A DNA stretch of 64,000 bases from positions 1 to 64,000 of the forward strand of contig JAFQWY010000047.1 in NCBI GenBank assembly GCA_017407225.1, given 5' to 3'. The stretch's first letter is position 1; each line of letters starts with the position of its first letter. This DNA comes from Clostridia bacterium (GTDB lineage Bacteria; Bacillota; Clostridia; Oscillospirales; CAG-272). The notes under the pieces are model-generated. The model had not been told where the DNA came from. It saw only the letters and a list, made by a program, of their open reading frames with translations, and ran no database searches. Of the stretch, positions 8,300 through 15,430 are shown piece after piece. Position numbers and translations under genes: made by a program.

Positions 8300-9733
8300 A
8301 TGAGACGAAATGCATTATGCTCCCTTCTTCTTCTGATTGCCGCTGTTTGCGTTGTTTCCGTCGGCTGTCAGAAGACCGAAGAGACTGCCATCCCCCCGGA
8401 AACCACCGCACCTGCAGAGGAAACCTCCAAACCCGCTGAACCGGAATCCGAAGAAACCGAAACGGCAGCTCCGGAAACGGAGGCTCCGAAAGCTGTAATT
8501 CCCGAAAAAATCCTGTTTGCCGAACCGGAAAAGAATATCTTCTCAAAAGCACAGGATGCCCAGTACAAGTACATCACTGAGCCCGGCGGCCAGATTACCC
8601 AGATCAGCTCCTACATCCAGCCTCACAAAGATGAAGCTGCGCGGAAGCTGGGCGACAAATGCGCCATCGAGATGCGTGCCAACTTCATCGCAGACTTTGA
8701 AAAGAATCCTGTCTATCTGAGAAATCATCCGGAAGATACCGTTGACAAAATGGTTCATGTCTCCACGTTCACTATCATCAATGACGTGATCTACATGACC
8801 TACTATGCCAACACCGGCACCGATGCGGAAGACCCGTCCAAGCAGGAAGCACGCTTTGCCTTCTGCCCCTACGACGATCCCGAAAACATGACCATCATCC
8901 GGCTCCAGAAGGTGGGTGACAAACTGGACGGCAAGACCATTACCGGTGTGTACGACACCATTCTCATGCACAAGGACAATGATGTGCTGTACCTGATGTG
9001 GACCGCGGCCGTGGACGGAATGTACTACCGCCTCTACTGCACCTACACCATTTCCACCGCCACCATCGGTCCCATTCTCCCCAACCGATTCAAGGCAGGG
9101 GACATCACCAATGATTTCAGTTCCAAGGGCATCATTCAGGCTCTGGCAGCCAACAGCATTCCCATCAAGAGTCTGTGGAGTGATATCGGCATCATGCAGA
9201 AGCTGACAACCCGCGAAGAAAACGGTGAAACCTGGTACTACACCGGCGCATACTCCGGAAACTTCAACTGCATCATCAAGAGCCGCGACCTGATCACATG
9301 GGAATATGTTGCCGACCCCGATTTCGTCAATCAGTCCGTGTGGGAAAACGCCGTGTATGTTCTGGACAACAAGGTTTACTATTTCGTACGCCAGGACGGC
9401 TGCGAACAGGGCTTCCTGACTGCCTATGATCTGACAACCGGAACATGGGACACCCCCGCACTGATCCGTGATGCGCAGTCCCGCTCCGACTTTATCCTGT
9501 ATAACGGCGAGCTGTATCTGATCCACGCTCCCATTGACCGCAACGGTTTCGGTATTGTAAAAATCAACCGCGATAATCTCGGTGACAGCGAACCGGTTCT
9601 GGTGGCGGAAATGCAGGACAGTCTGTTCTATCCTTATACGATGGTTTACGATGACTATGCCTATATGTCCTATACCGTCAACCGGAAGCATATCCGACTG
9701 ACCAGATTCAATCTTACAAACTATCTGGACTGA
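8300..9733 (+). CDS. Beta-propeller-like lipoprotein, surface paralogue
   Basis: A 477-aa lipoprotein. The start at 8300 follows AAGGAGACACCG; an upstream in-frame ATG at 8150 lies inside the previous gene and is rejected. Signal and lipobox VSVGC are followed by a PETT/PAEET/APETEAP linker of about 60 residues and then a propeller domain collinear with the previous protein (for example the shared run SDIGIMQKLTTREENGE). The pair is a tandem duplication in which one copy is exported. The function is probably glycan binding or cleavage at the cell surface, by inference only. Confidence 0.65.
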   Translation: MRRNALCSLLLLIAAVCVVSVGCQKTEETAIPPETTAPAEETSKPAEPESEETETAAPETEAPKAVIPEKILFAEPEKNIFSKAQDAQYKYITEPGGQITQISSYIQPHKDEAARKLGDKCAIEMRANFIADFEKNPVYLRNHPEDTVDKMVHVSTFTIINDVIYMTYYANTGTDAEDPSKQEARFAFCPYDDPENMTIIRLQKVGDKLDGKTITGVYDTILMHKDNDVLYLMWTAAVDGMYYRLYCTYTISTATIGPILPNRFKAGDITNDFSSKGIIQALAANSIPIKSLWSDIGIMQKLTTREENGETWYYTGAYSGNFNCIIKSRDLITWEYVADPDFVNQSVWENAVYVLDNKVYYFVRQDGCEQGFLTAYDLTTGTWDTPALIRDAQSRSDFILYNGELYLIHAPIDRNGFGIVKINRDNLGDSEPVLVAEMQDSLFYPYTMVYDDYAYMSYTVNRKHIRLTRFNLTNYLD

Positions 9734-9822
9734 AATCTTATCCAACATCAGAGTAAATTCTGTTCTGTACGGTCATACACGCCTGAACGGATTTACTACA
9801 TAAACAACAGGAGGAAAATCTG

Positions 9823-10767
9823 ATGAAAAAGTTCATCTCTCTTACTCTCAGCGCAATTCTTCTGATGAGCATGGCTCTCTGCGTATCTGCAGCAGATCCC
9901 ATCTGGCAGGTAAGCGGCGAAGCGATCGGCTTCAAGTGCTTCCCTGAAAACGCATTCCATCAGGATGACTTCTTCAGCCATGCTGCTGACGAAAACAGTG
10001 ACTACTACTGCGAAAACGCAACCGACGACGCAACCGGCTTCGATTATAAGCACATCACCGCTGCCGGTGTTGACACCCGTCCCCAGAAGCAGATCAACCT
10101 CGCAACCGCTGTAGGTCCTGCTGAAGAAATCTTCATGGTAAACGGCGTCCTGATCAACGAAGGTGAAGAATTCTTCCTCACCTACACCAAGGGTCTCTGC
10201 TTCAAGGCAGTTGTAAGATCCAATTATGCGATCACTCCCATGATCAAGTACAAGGATTACTCCATCGCAGTCGAAGCGGAAGCTCCCATGGCAGGCAACG
10301 GCGAATGGGAAGAAGTTTACATCGTATTCCCGGAAGGCACCGAAGCGACCACTGTTCCTGAAATCTATTTCTTCATTTTCGGTAACGAAAACAAGGAAAA
10401 TTATCCCGAAGGCGCATATGCGGACATCGCAGCTCTTGCAGCATTCAAGTCTCTTGATGACGCTGTAAGCTGCAACATCGCTCCCGAACTGATCGCAGCT
10501 CCCTCCGCTCCCGCTGCAGCAGTTCCCGAAACCGAAGCTGCTCCCGAAACTGAAGCAGTAGTGGAAACCGCTGCTCCCGAAACCGAAGCTGCTCCCGAAA
10601 CTGAAGCAGTAGTGGAAACCGCTGCTCCCGAAACCGAAGCTCCCGAAGTCGTTGCTCCTGCAGAACCTGTACAGGCTCCTCAGACTTTCGACGCAGCAGC
10701 AATTGCTGTGCTGGCAGCTGTTATTTCCGGCGGCGCAGCACTCGTTTCCAATAAAAACAAAAGATAA
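9823..10767 (+). CDS. Secreted surface protein with PETEA repeats and sorting-like tail
   Basis: Signal peptide (MKKFISLTLSAILLMSMALC...VSA), a beta-rich domain of about 190 residues that I do not recognise, then a PETEA/VVETA repeat linker. The C-terminus APQTFDAAAIAVLAAVISGG then ends in a short basic tail NKNKR. This tripartite tail resembles a cell-wall sorting signal with APQTFD in place of LPxTG. The 24182 protein ends in APQTSD in the same layout. GGAGG precedes the start. The linker contains two copies of a 51-bp repeat. Confidence 0.7.
   Translation: MKKFISLTLSAILLMSMALCVSAADPIWQVSGEAIGFKCFPENAFHQDDFFSHAADENSDYYCENATDDATGFDYKHITAAGVDTRPQKQINLATAVGPAEEIFMVNGVLINEGEEFFLTYTKGLCFKAVVRSNYAITPMIKYKDYSIAVEAEAPMAGNGEWEEVYIVFPEGTEATTVPEIYFFIFGNENKENYPEGAYADIAALAAFKSLDDAVSCNIAPELIAAPSAPAAAVPETEAAPETEAVVETAAPETEAAPETEAVVETAAPETEAPEVVAPAEPVQAPQTFDAAAIAVLAAVISGGAALVSNKNKR
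10525..10626 (+). repeat. Two tandem 51-bp repeats in the surface protein linker
   Basis: Identical units at 10525-10575 and 10576-10626 encode PETEAAPETEAVVETAA twice, followed by a partial third unit. Such in-frame repeats change length easily by slippage or recombination. Confidence 0.9.
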
Positions 10768-10819
10768 CTTCATGTTTTTCTCCTCCATGTTTTTGTGAGG
10801 TCATGATTCACAAAAACGC

Positions 10820-10855
10820 AGAAGGGCACGTAGTATGATACGTGCTCTTTTGTTT
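10820..10855 (+). terminator. Terminator of the 5035-10767 operon
   Basis: Stem AAGGGCACGTA with TACGTGCTCTT around a 6-nt loop, followed by TTTTGTTT. It lies about 50 bp after the surface protein stop. Confidence 0.75.
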
Positions 10856-10972
10856 ATGGGAAGATTATACGGTAATTGGAACAGCCAGCAACTTCCGCAT
10901 CAGTTTTACCCAATTATTCGATTCTGCAATTCCTCTGATGCTTGCCATCACTGCATGAACCGACAAAAAAAC

Positions 10973-11009
10973 GGATCCGTTTACATTTCTGTACACGGAT
11001 CCATTTTTT
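10973..11009. terminator. Second hairpin terminator
   Basis: 13-bp stem 10973-10985 with 10990-11002 (one mismatch, core GGATCCGT), TTTC loop, then six Ts; a run of A on the other side would allow minus-strand use as well. Confidence 0.65.
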
Positions 11010-11139
11010 ATTCAGTTCGCACAATCAAGCTCAGACCTTGCTCCATTTGTGCTTGATCCTTAGTCTTACTGCATTCCCTGCACCGCCGTTTTATTCTTAT
11101 TCTTTGCGACAATTGTTTTTTGGAAAATGTGTACTGAAA

Positions 11140-11163
11140 AACCCGAGCTGTTACACTCGGGTT
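11140..11163. terminator. Short hairpin AACCCGAG/CTCGGGTT
   Basis: A perfect 8-bp stem with 8-nt loop, about 90 bp before the distal end of CRISPR array 1. On the minus strand it could end the array 1 transcript, although the T-run there is short. Confidence 0.5.
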
Positions 11164-11251
11164 GATTCATAGAGACGATATGTGGGTTGAAGCGGCGTTA
11201 ATATACAGTTTGTTCTTTATTCCTCCACAGTCTTGAAGTGAAATACGATTT

Positions 11252-11703
11252 CTATAAATCTCTTATATAGGTATGGAAAGGATGAAACAGAACTGAATGA
11301 TTTTTTCTGGTTCGATGATGACACCATGTATCAATCTCTTATATAGGTATGGAAAGCCTTTCTGAGGATGGTAGCCGTACACCGCTTGATTTTCTTGCAT
11401 AAGAGTATCAATCTCTTATATAGGTATGGAAAGTAAAGACGTACAAGGACCCGTTCACCGGTGGAACCGTCAGAACAGTATCACTCTCTTATATAGGTAT
11501 GGAAAGCAAAACTCCTTGACAAATAAATAAATATATGTTATACGTATCAATCTCTTATATAGGTATGGAAAGGGGATGTCATAGATGATCCCCGCTGTAT
11601 GGTCTCAAGAAGGTATCAATCTCTTATATAGGTATGGAAAGAAGGAGTGTATACATTATGAAAACTATCAACGCGTATCAATCTCTTATATAGGTATGGA
11701 AAG
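11252..11703 (-). CRISPR. CRISPR array 1: 7 repeats, 6 spacers, transcribed leftward
   Basis: 29-nt repeats start at 11252, 11328, 11405, 11478, 11544, 11613 and 11675. In crRNA orientation (minus strand) the repeat begins CTTTCCATACC and ends GATTGATAC, which would leave an 8-nt ATTGATAC handle after Cas6 cleavage. The 11252 copy is degenerate and marks the old end; the leader promoter is at 11727-11755. Spacers are 33 to 48 nt, an unusually wide range. The repeat at 11478 carries one substitution. Read on the plus strand the spacers look like coding sense, e.g. KTYKDPFTGGTVRT (11434-11477), and the newest one (11642-11674) holds AAGGAG plus ATG. Confidence 0.97.
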
Positions 11704-11726
11704 AACAACATTTTGTATACACTGAC

Positions 11727-11755
11727 ATTATACCACACAACCTGTAGCCTGTCAA
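11727..11755 (-). promoter_or_regulatory. Leader promoter of CRISPR array 1
   Basis: On the minus strand TTGACA (11755-11750) and TATAAT (11732-11727) are 17 bp apart, with CTACAGGTTGTGTGG between them. The -10 box ends 23 nt before the first repeat, the same geometry as leaders 2 and 3 and the cas6 promoter. Confidence 0.88.
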
Positions 11756-11869
11756 TAGCCAATTTCTCACGAAAATGCTTATTCAGTTAGCTAAACTCAC
11801 CCTACCTGCATAATCATGACCAACCCAAGCCCTTTCTGCAATCACAAACACAGAGTGTACCTAAATCAT

Positions 11870-12133
11870 TCACAAGATATCAACTTCCCGCAGCTCCGAT
11901 GTACCGATTTCATCCGTCCGCAGCACTCCTGCATCCGCAAGTTTATACAGAATCACCGCGTCCTTTTCTGTGTCAACAGCCTTTGCAAGTTCCTCTTTCA
12001 GCAGACGGCACTGTTTCTCCGTCAAAAATCCCTGGAACAGCGACCGCTGTACAGGATGCAGATAGCGTTTGACGATTTTCCGCAGCTTTCCGCACCGACG
12101 GCTTTCCGCATCATAGGATAGAATCACAAACAA
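11870..12133 (-). CDS. cas2: Cas2 endoribonuclease-fold adaptation protein
   Basis: An 87-aa protein that begins MFVILSYDAESRRCGKLRKI, a Cas2-like beta-alpha start with the conserved aspartate in the first strand (SYD), then RSLFQGFLTEKQ. Cas2 forms the central dimer of the Cas1-Cas2 integrase that inserts spacers. The start codon is TTG at 12133, immediately after the TAA of RT-cas1 (TAATTG), with AGGTGAG as ribosome site, so the two genes are translationally coupled. Leader 1 lies downstream. Confidence 0.9.
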   Translation of the reverse strand: MFVILSYDAESRRCGKLRKIVKRYLHPVQRSLFQGFLTEKQCRLLKEELAKAVDTEKDAVILYKLADAGVLRTDEIGTSELREVDIL

Positions 12134-14041
12134 TTATCTCACCTGCCTGAACGCTTTATATTTTTCATCCTGCCTGAAGTGCCGGATCAGTTTGCGGATT
12201 TCCTCAGCAATAATGCTGTTATAGCTCATACGCTTTTTCTGTACGCCGACCGAAACCACGGTTTCCAGCTTGTCGTAAAATGCACGCAGAAAAATCCGCT
12301 TCCCATCAGCATTCAGGTACACCGCCCCATCCTCAAAATGACGGAAGTGTTCGGCTTTCAGGATGCGCATATTGATCAGCCGGAAGACTACACGGTCAAC
12401 AATGAGCGGTTTGAAAATTTCAGCCATGTCAAGATTCAGCGATTCCCTCCGCTGATTGGTTGCATGCAGGAACCCGACCTGAATGTCAAGTGAGGTTTTC
12501 TGGATTTCCGCTGCCAGAAGATTGTACAGAACCGTATTGCCGAAGGACAAAAGCGAGTTCACCTCATTCTTCGGCGGACGTTCGGAACGCGTCTCAAAGA
12601 CAAAGCCCTCTTCCTGAAGCATGAGATCGAAGCAGCTGTAGTATTCCCGATGTGCCTGCGCTTCCAGCATCAGGAGATTATCATAAGAATCACATTCATC
12701 CTTGATTTTTTTCTTAAGTTTTTCGAGCGCGGTCAGAACTTCTTTGTACTCCGGCGCAGGGGTTTCCTTGTTGTGATAGCGGATGTTGAGGCACACATTG
12801 TGGATATATGCCAGAACAAATTCCTTCGCAAGGCTGAGGCGATGTTCTTCATCGTAATAGACAAGAAGCTGTTTGTGGAGAAGCGAAGGAGATTTCAGCG
12901 GACGGTCCGGCAGAAACGTGCCGATTTTGTTGTACTGCTCGTCGAAAACATTGATCCTGATGCCGCTTTTCATGGCATACTTCAAAAATCCGTCGTCGAA
13001 GATCACATTGGAATAAATGTTGATAACATCAGTCGTCATCGGCGGAATGTCATTTTCTTCGGTTTCTGTTTCAAACAGAAGATCGTAATCCCTCTGGCGC
13101 AGTATACCGTCACTGAGAATATCAACCCGTCTGTGCGGATCGGTTATTTCACCGGAACGCCATGTATGGTAGGTGACCCGCGAATCATCCGCTCCCGATT
13201 CGGCAATAAGACCGCGCCGATCCGATTCAAAACGATGTCCGAGATATGTCAGACGCGAAGGTGAATCGATCCGGCATTTTCCGGAATGACAGGAAAGCCT
13301 GCACTCCGTTTTGCAATAAGTACAGACTGCATCGCGCCATGCTTCCGCTTCTTCAGGAGTTTTTGCAAAAAGAACAATATCATCACCGTATCGGACAAAA
13401 GGAATTTCTTTCTCCGCCATAAAACAATCCGCGCTGTGAAGGTAAATGTTGCAGAGCAGGGGAGAAAGCGGCATTCCCTGCAGAATTCCTTTCTCAGGAT
13501 TCAGAATTTCACCATCATCCGATACAGGCATCCTGACATACTGCATAATCAGCGCAGCGATTTTCTCATCTTCAAAAAATATTTTCAGTGCGTTTTCGAG
13601 AACGCCGTGATCCATATTGTCAAAGCAGGCGGAAAAATCCAGTTTCGCCGCAAAACCATATGTTCCTGCGAGTGCAATATATCGTGTTACCGCAGCAGAT
13701 ACACCGCGGTCGGAACGATAGGCAAAACTGTTATCCGAAAAACGTTCTTCGCAGATCTGTGTGACCCCATCGAGAACCGCCTGCTGGATGACTGTATCAA
13801 GCGCGGTAAGCCGGGAAAGCTTGCGGTATCCTCCGCGGTTTTTGGCGGTCCGGAATCCGACGGCAGGCATGGGACGGTAAACTCCGTCGTGAAGCTCACG
13901 GCAGAGCCGGTCTCCGTTAATCCGAAGCCACGCAAGCGCACCCTCGGCGGTCATACTGTCATAACCGGGACGGAATTTTCTGCGGCTCAGTATTTCCGCA
14001 TATGTGATAAGATTTTCTGTATTGATTATTGAGGAAAACAT
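12134..14041 (-). CDS. cas1: Reverse transcriptase-Cas1 fusion integrase
   Basis: A 635-aa fusion. The start at 14041 follows AAGGTGATATTT; a longer frame to 14077 lacks a ribosome site. Residues about 1-300 form a group II intron-like reverse transcriptase: motif A LDFSACFDN (D135), motif B QGMPLSPLL (188-196), motif C YGDD (218-221) and RLTYLGHRF. Residues about 330-635 form Cas1, with likely metal ligands E493 (KNEVNSLLSFGN), H526 (GFLHATN) and D538/E541 (LNLDMAEIF). Both active sites look intact. Known RT-Cas1 proteins can acquire spacers from RNA. No Cas6 domain is fused at the N-terminus; Cas6 is separate at 18543-19277. Confidence 0.96.
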   Translation of the reverse strand: MFSSIINTENLITYAEILSRRKFRPGYDSMTAEGALAWLRINGDRLCRELHDGVYRPMPAVGFRTAKNRGGYRKLSRLTALDTVIQQAVLDGVTQICEERFSDNSFAYRSDRGVSAAVTRYIALAGTYGFAAKLDFSACFDNMDHGVLENALKIFFEDEKIAALIMQYVRMPVSDDGEILNPEKGILQGMPLSPLLCNIYLHSADCFMAEKEIPFVRYGDDIVLFAKTPEEAEAWRDAVCTYCKTECRLSCHSGKCRIDSPSRLTYLGHRFESDRRGLIAESGADDSRVTYHTWRSGEITDPHRRVDILSDGILRQRDYDLLFETETEENDIPPMTTDVINIYSNVIFDDGFLKYAMKSGIRINVFDEQYNKIGTFLPDRPLKSPSLLHKQLLVYYDEEHRLSLAKEFVLAYIHNVCLNIRYHNKETPAPEYKEVLTALEKLKKKIKDECDSYDNLLMLEAQAHREYYSCFDLMLQEEGFVFETRSERPPKNEVNSLLSFGNTVLYNLLAAEIQKTSLDIQVGFLHATNQRRESLNLDMAEIFKPLIVDRVVFRLINMRILKAEHFRHFEDGAVYLNADGKRIFLRAFYDKLETVVSVGVQKKRMSYNSIIAEEIRKLIRHFRQDEKYKAFRQVR

Positions 14042-14065
14042 AAATATCACCTTCTTTTGTAAACA

Positions 14066-14094
14066 ATCATAGCACAATAAGAAGAAAATGTCAA
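14066..14094 (-). promoter_or_regulatory. Promoter of the RT-cas1-cas2 operon
   Basis: Minus strand TTGACA (14094-14089) and TATGAT (14071-14066) with 17 bp between them. The -10 ends 24 nt before the RT-cas1 start codon. The internal sequence differs from the CRISPR leaders, so adaptation genes and arrays are driven by different promoters. Confidence 0.82.
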
Positions 14095-14211
14095 GTTATT
14101 TTAGTTAATAAACATTTTTATAAAATTAAAACATCCGTAATACCATTTATTTTGCCGGAATTCATCAAACTTTAACTAAGTATTGACGTAAAATCAATGT
14201 ATAGACAGGGG

Positions 14212-14240
14212 TTGACAAACTACAGGTTGCGTGGTATAAT
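14212..14240 (+). promoter_or_regulatory. Leader promoter of CRISPR array 2
   Basis: TTGACA 14212-14217 and TATAAT 14235-14240, 17 bp apart, both perfect consensus. The spacer between them is AACTACAGGTTGCGTGG. The first repeat starts 23 nt after the -10 box. Confidence 0.92.
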
Positions 14241-14263
14241 ACAGAAGAACACAAAATGTTGTT

Positions 14264-15306
14264 CTTTCCATACCTATATTAGAGATTGATACGTGTGGTT
14301 AGTGTTCGGGCATCAACTCGAGCAGGATCCTTTCCATACCTATATTAGAGATTGATACTGGTCGGCTTTAGGGCAGTTGTGGTTCTTCAGCTTTGCAATT
14401 CTTTCCATACCTATATTAGAGATTGATACGTGATGGTCTCGCCGTTGGAGAAGGGGACAAAGAGGCTTCTTTTCCATACCTATATTAGAGATTGATACTA
14501 TTTTTGCGTTTTCGATTTTCATAGTAGTACTCCTTACTTTCCATACCTATATTAGAGATTGATACACGGGCTTCTTGCTAGGTGCCTGGGTTTCAGGTGC
14601 CCTTTCCATACCTATATTAGAGATTGATACATGTAACCGATCACGCTAGCTCCTCCCATAATGGCACCCTTTCCATACCTATATTAGAGATTGATACTAG
14701 AATCCGTAACCAAGGTCAATTAAAATTTCCCGTCTTTCCATACCTATATTAGAGATTGATACAATTCGCTGACAGGTCTGACGGGTATGTTCTTCGTAAC
14801 CTTTCCATACCTATATTAGAGATTGATACAATCCGTAAGGATCCGCTTTGGTTGCTGCGAATGCAGGGAGTCTTTCCATACCTATATTAGAGATTGATAC
14901 GTTATAAACTTTAGGTGTTGTCCTTTCTTTTTATAAAATCTTTCCATACCTATATTAGAGATTGATACATTTGTCTTGTTGCCAGATTAAACATATCCTT
15001 TTTGATCTTTCCATACCTATATTAGAGATTGATACAATTTCTGCGGGCTTCTGGGTTTCTGCAGGCTTCTGACTTTCCATACCTATATTAGAGATTGATA
15101 CTATCCGTAAAGATGTGAATACCCATGCCGTAGTTTTCCTTTCCATACCTATATTAGAGATTGATACTCCAACAAGTACTGGATAAGCTTCGCTGTGAAT
15201 TTCTCTTCTTTCCATACCTATATTAGAGATTGATACTCTACATGACCCTTGCAATCAGTCTTGCCACAAATCATGCACTTTCCATACCTATATAAGAGAT
15301 TCACTT
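14264..15306 (+). CRISPR. CRISPR array 2: 16 repeats, 15 spacers
   Basis: 29-nt repeats start at 14264, 14330, 14401, 14470, 14537, 14602, 14669, 14734, 14801, 14872, 14940, 15007, 15073, 15139, 15208 and 15278. Spacers are 36-42 nt. All but the last repeat carry T at position 17 (CTATATTAGAG), whereas the terminal, oldest repeat has the A form of arrays 1 and 3 and a decayed 3' end (GATTCACTT). The copy at 14470 has T instead of C at position 1. No strong hairpin is apparent in the repeat. Spacer complements look like protein-coding sense; 14499-14536 is antisense to an AGGAG-ATG start region. Confidence 0.98.
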
Positions 15307-15329
15307 AAAACCCTCCTTCCTTTGTCTTA

Positions 15330-15354
15330 CCGACAGTTGGTCGGATGGTTTTTT
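15330..15354 (+). terminator. Possible terminator after CRISPR array 2
   Basis: CCGAC-AGTTG-GTCGG hairpin followed after four bases by a T-run. The stem is only 5 bp, so efficiency is doubtful. Confidence 0.4.
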
Positions 15355-15379
15355 CTTTCCATGTCCCCTCGATAAATCG

Positions 15380-15409
15380 TTGTAATATTGTAGAGCCATT
15401 TCCTATAAC
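15380..15409 (+). promoter_or_regulatory. Weak candidate promoter for the two-gene accessory operon
   Basis: TTGTAA 15380-15385 and TATAAC 15404-15409 with 18 bp between them, 21 nt before the ATG. If it is not active, the accessory genes would depend on read-through from array 2. Confidence 0.35.
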
Positions 15410-15430
15410 ATCCCCCAAAAGGAGTCTCCC

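Larger units (their letters stand above)
10768..11251. other. Intergenic region between surface protein and CRISPR array 1
   Basis: No convincing gene. It holds three hairpins: 10820-10855, 10973-11009 and 11140-11163. The short frames here have no ribosome site or family-like pattern. Confidence 0.6.
14042..14263. other. Divergent control region between RT-cas1 and CRISPR array 2
   Basis: Visibly AT-rich, with no gene. It contains the RT-cas1 promoter (minus) and the array 2 leader promoter (plus). An inverted repeat ATTGACGTAAAATCAAT lies near 14182-14199, between the two promoters; its role is unknown. Confidence 0.7.

Noticed and set aside
10856-11139. Possible small gene or small RNA between the hairpins before array 1
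   Set aside because: No ribosome site, no family-like protein and no clear promoter; the hairpins are better explained as terminators.
14955-15254. Open frame repeating VSISNIGMER
   Set aside because: It is a translation of the CRISPR repeats and spacers of array 2, not a repeat protein.
15355-15368. CTTTCCATGTCCCC as an extra CRISPR repeat
   Set aside because: Only the first eight bases match the repeat and the rest does not align.
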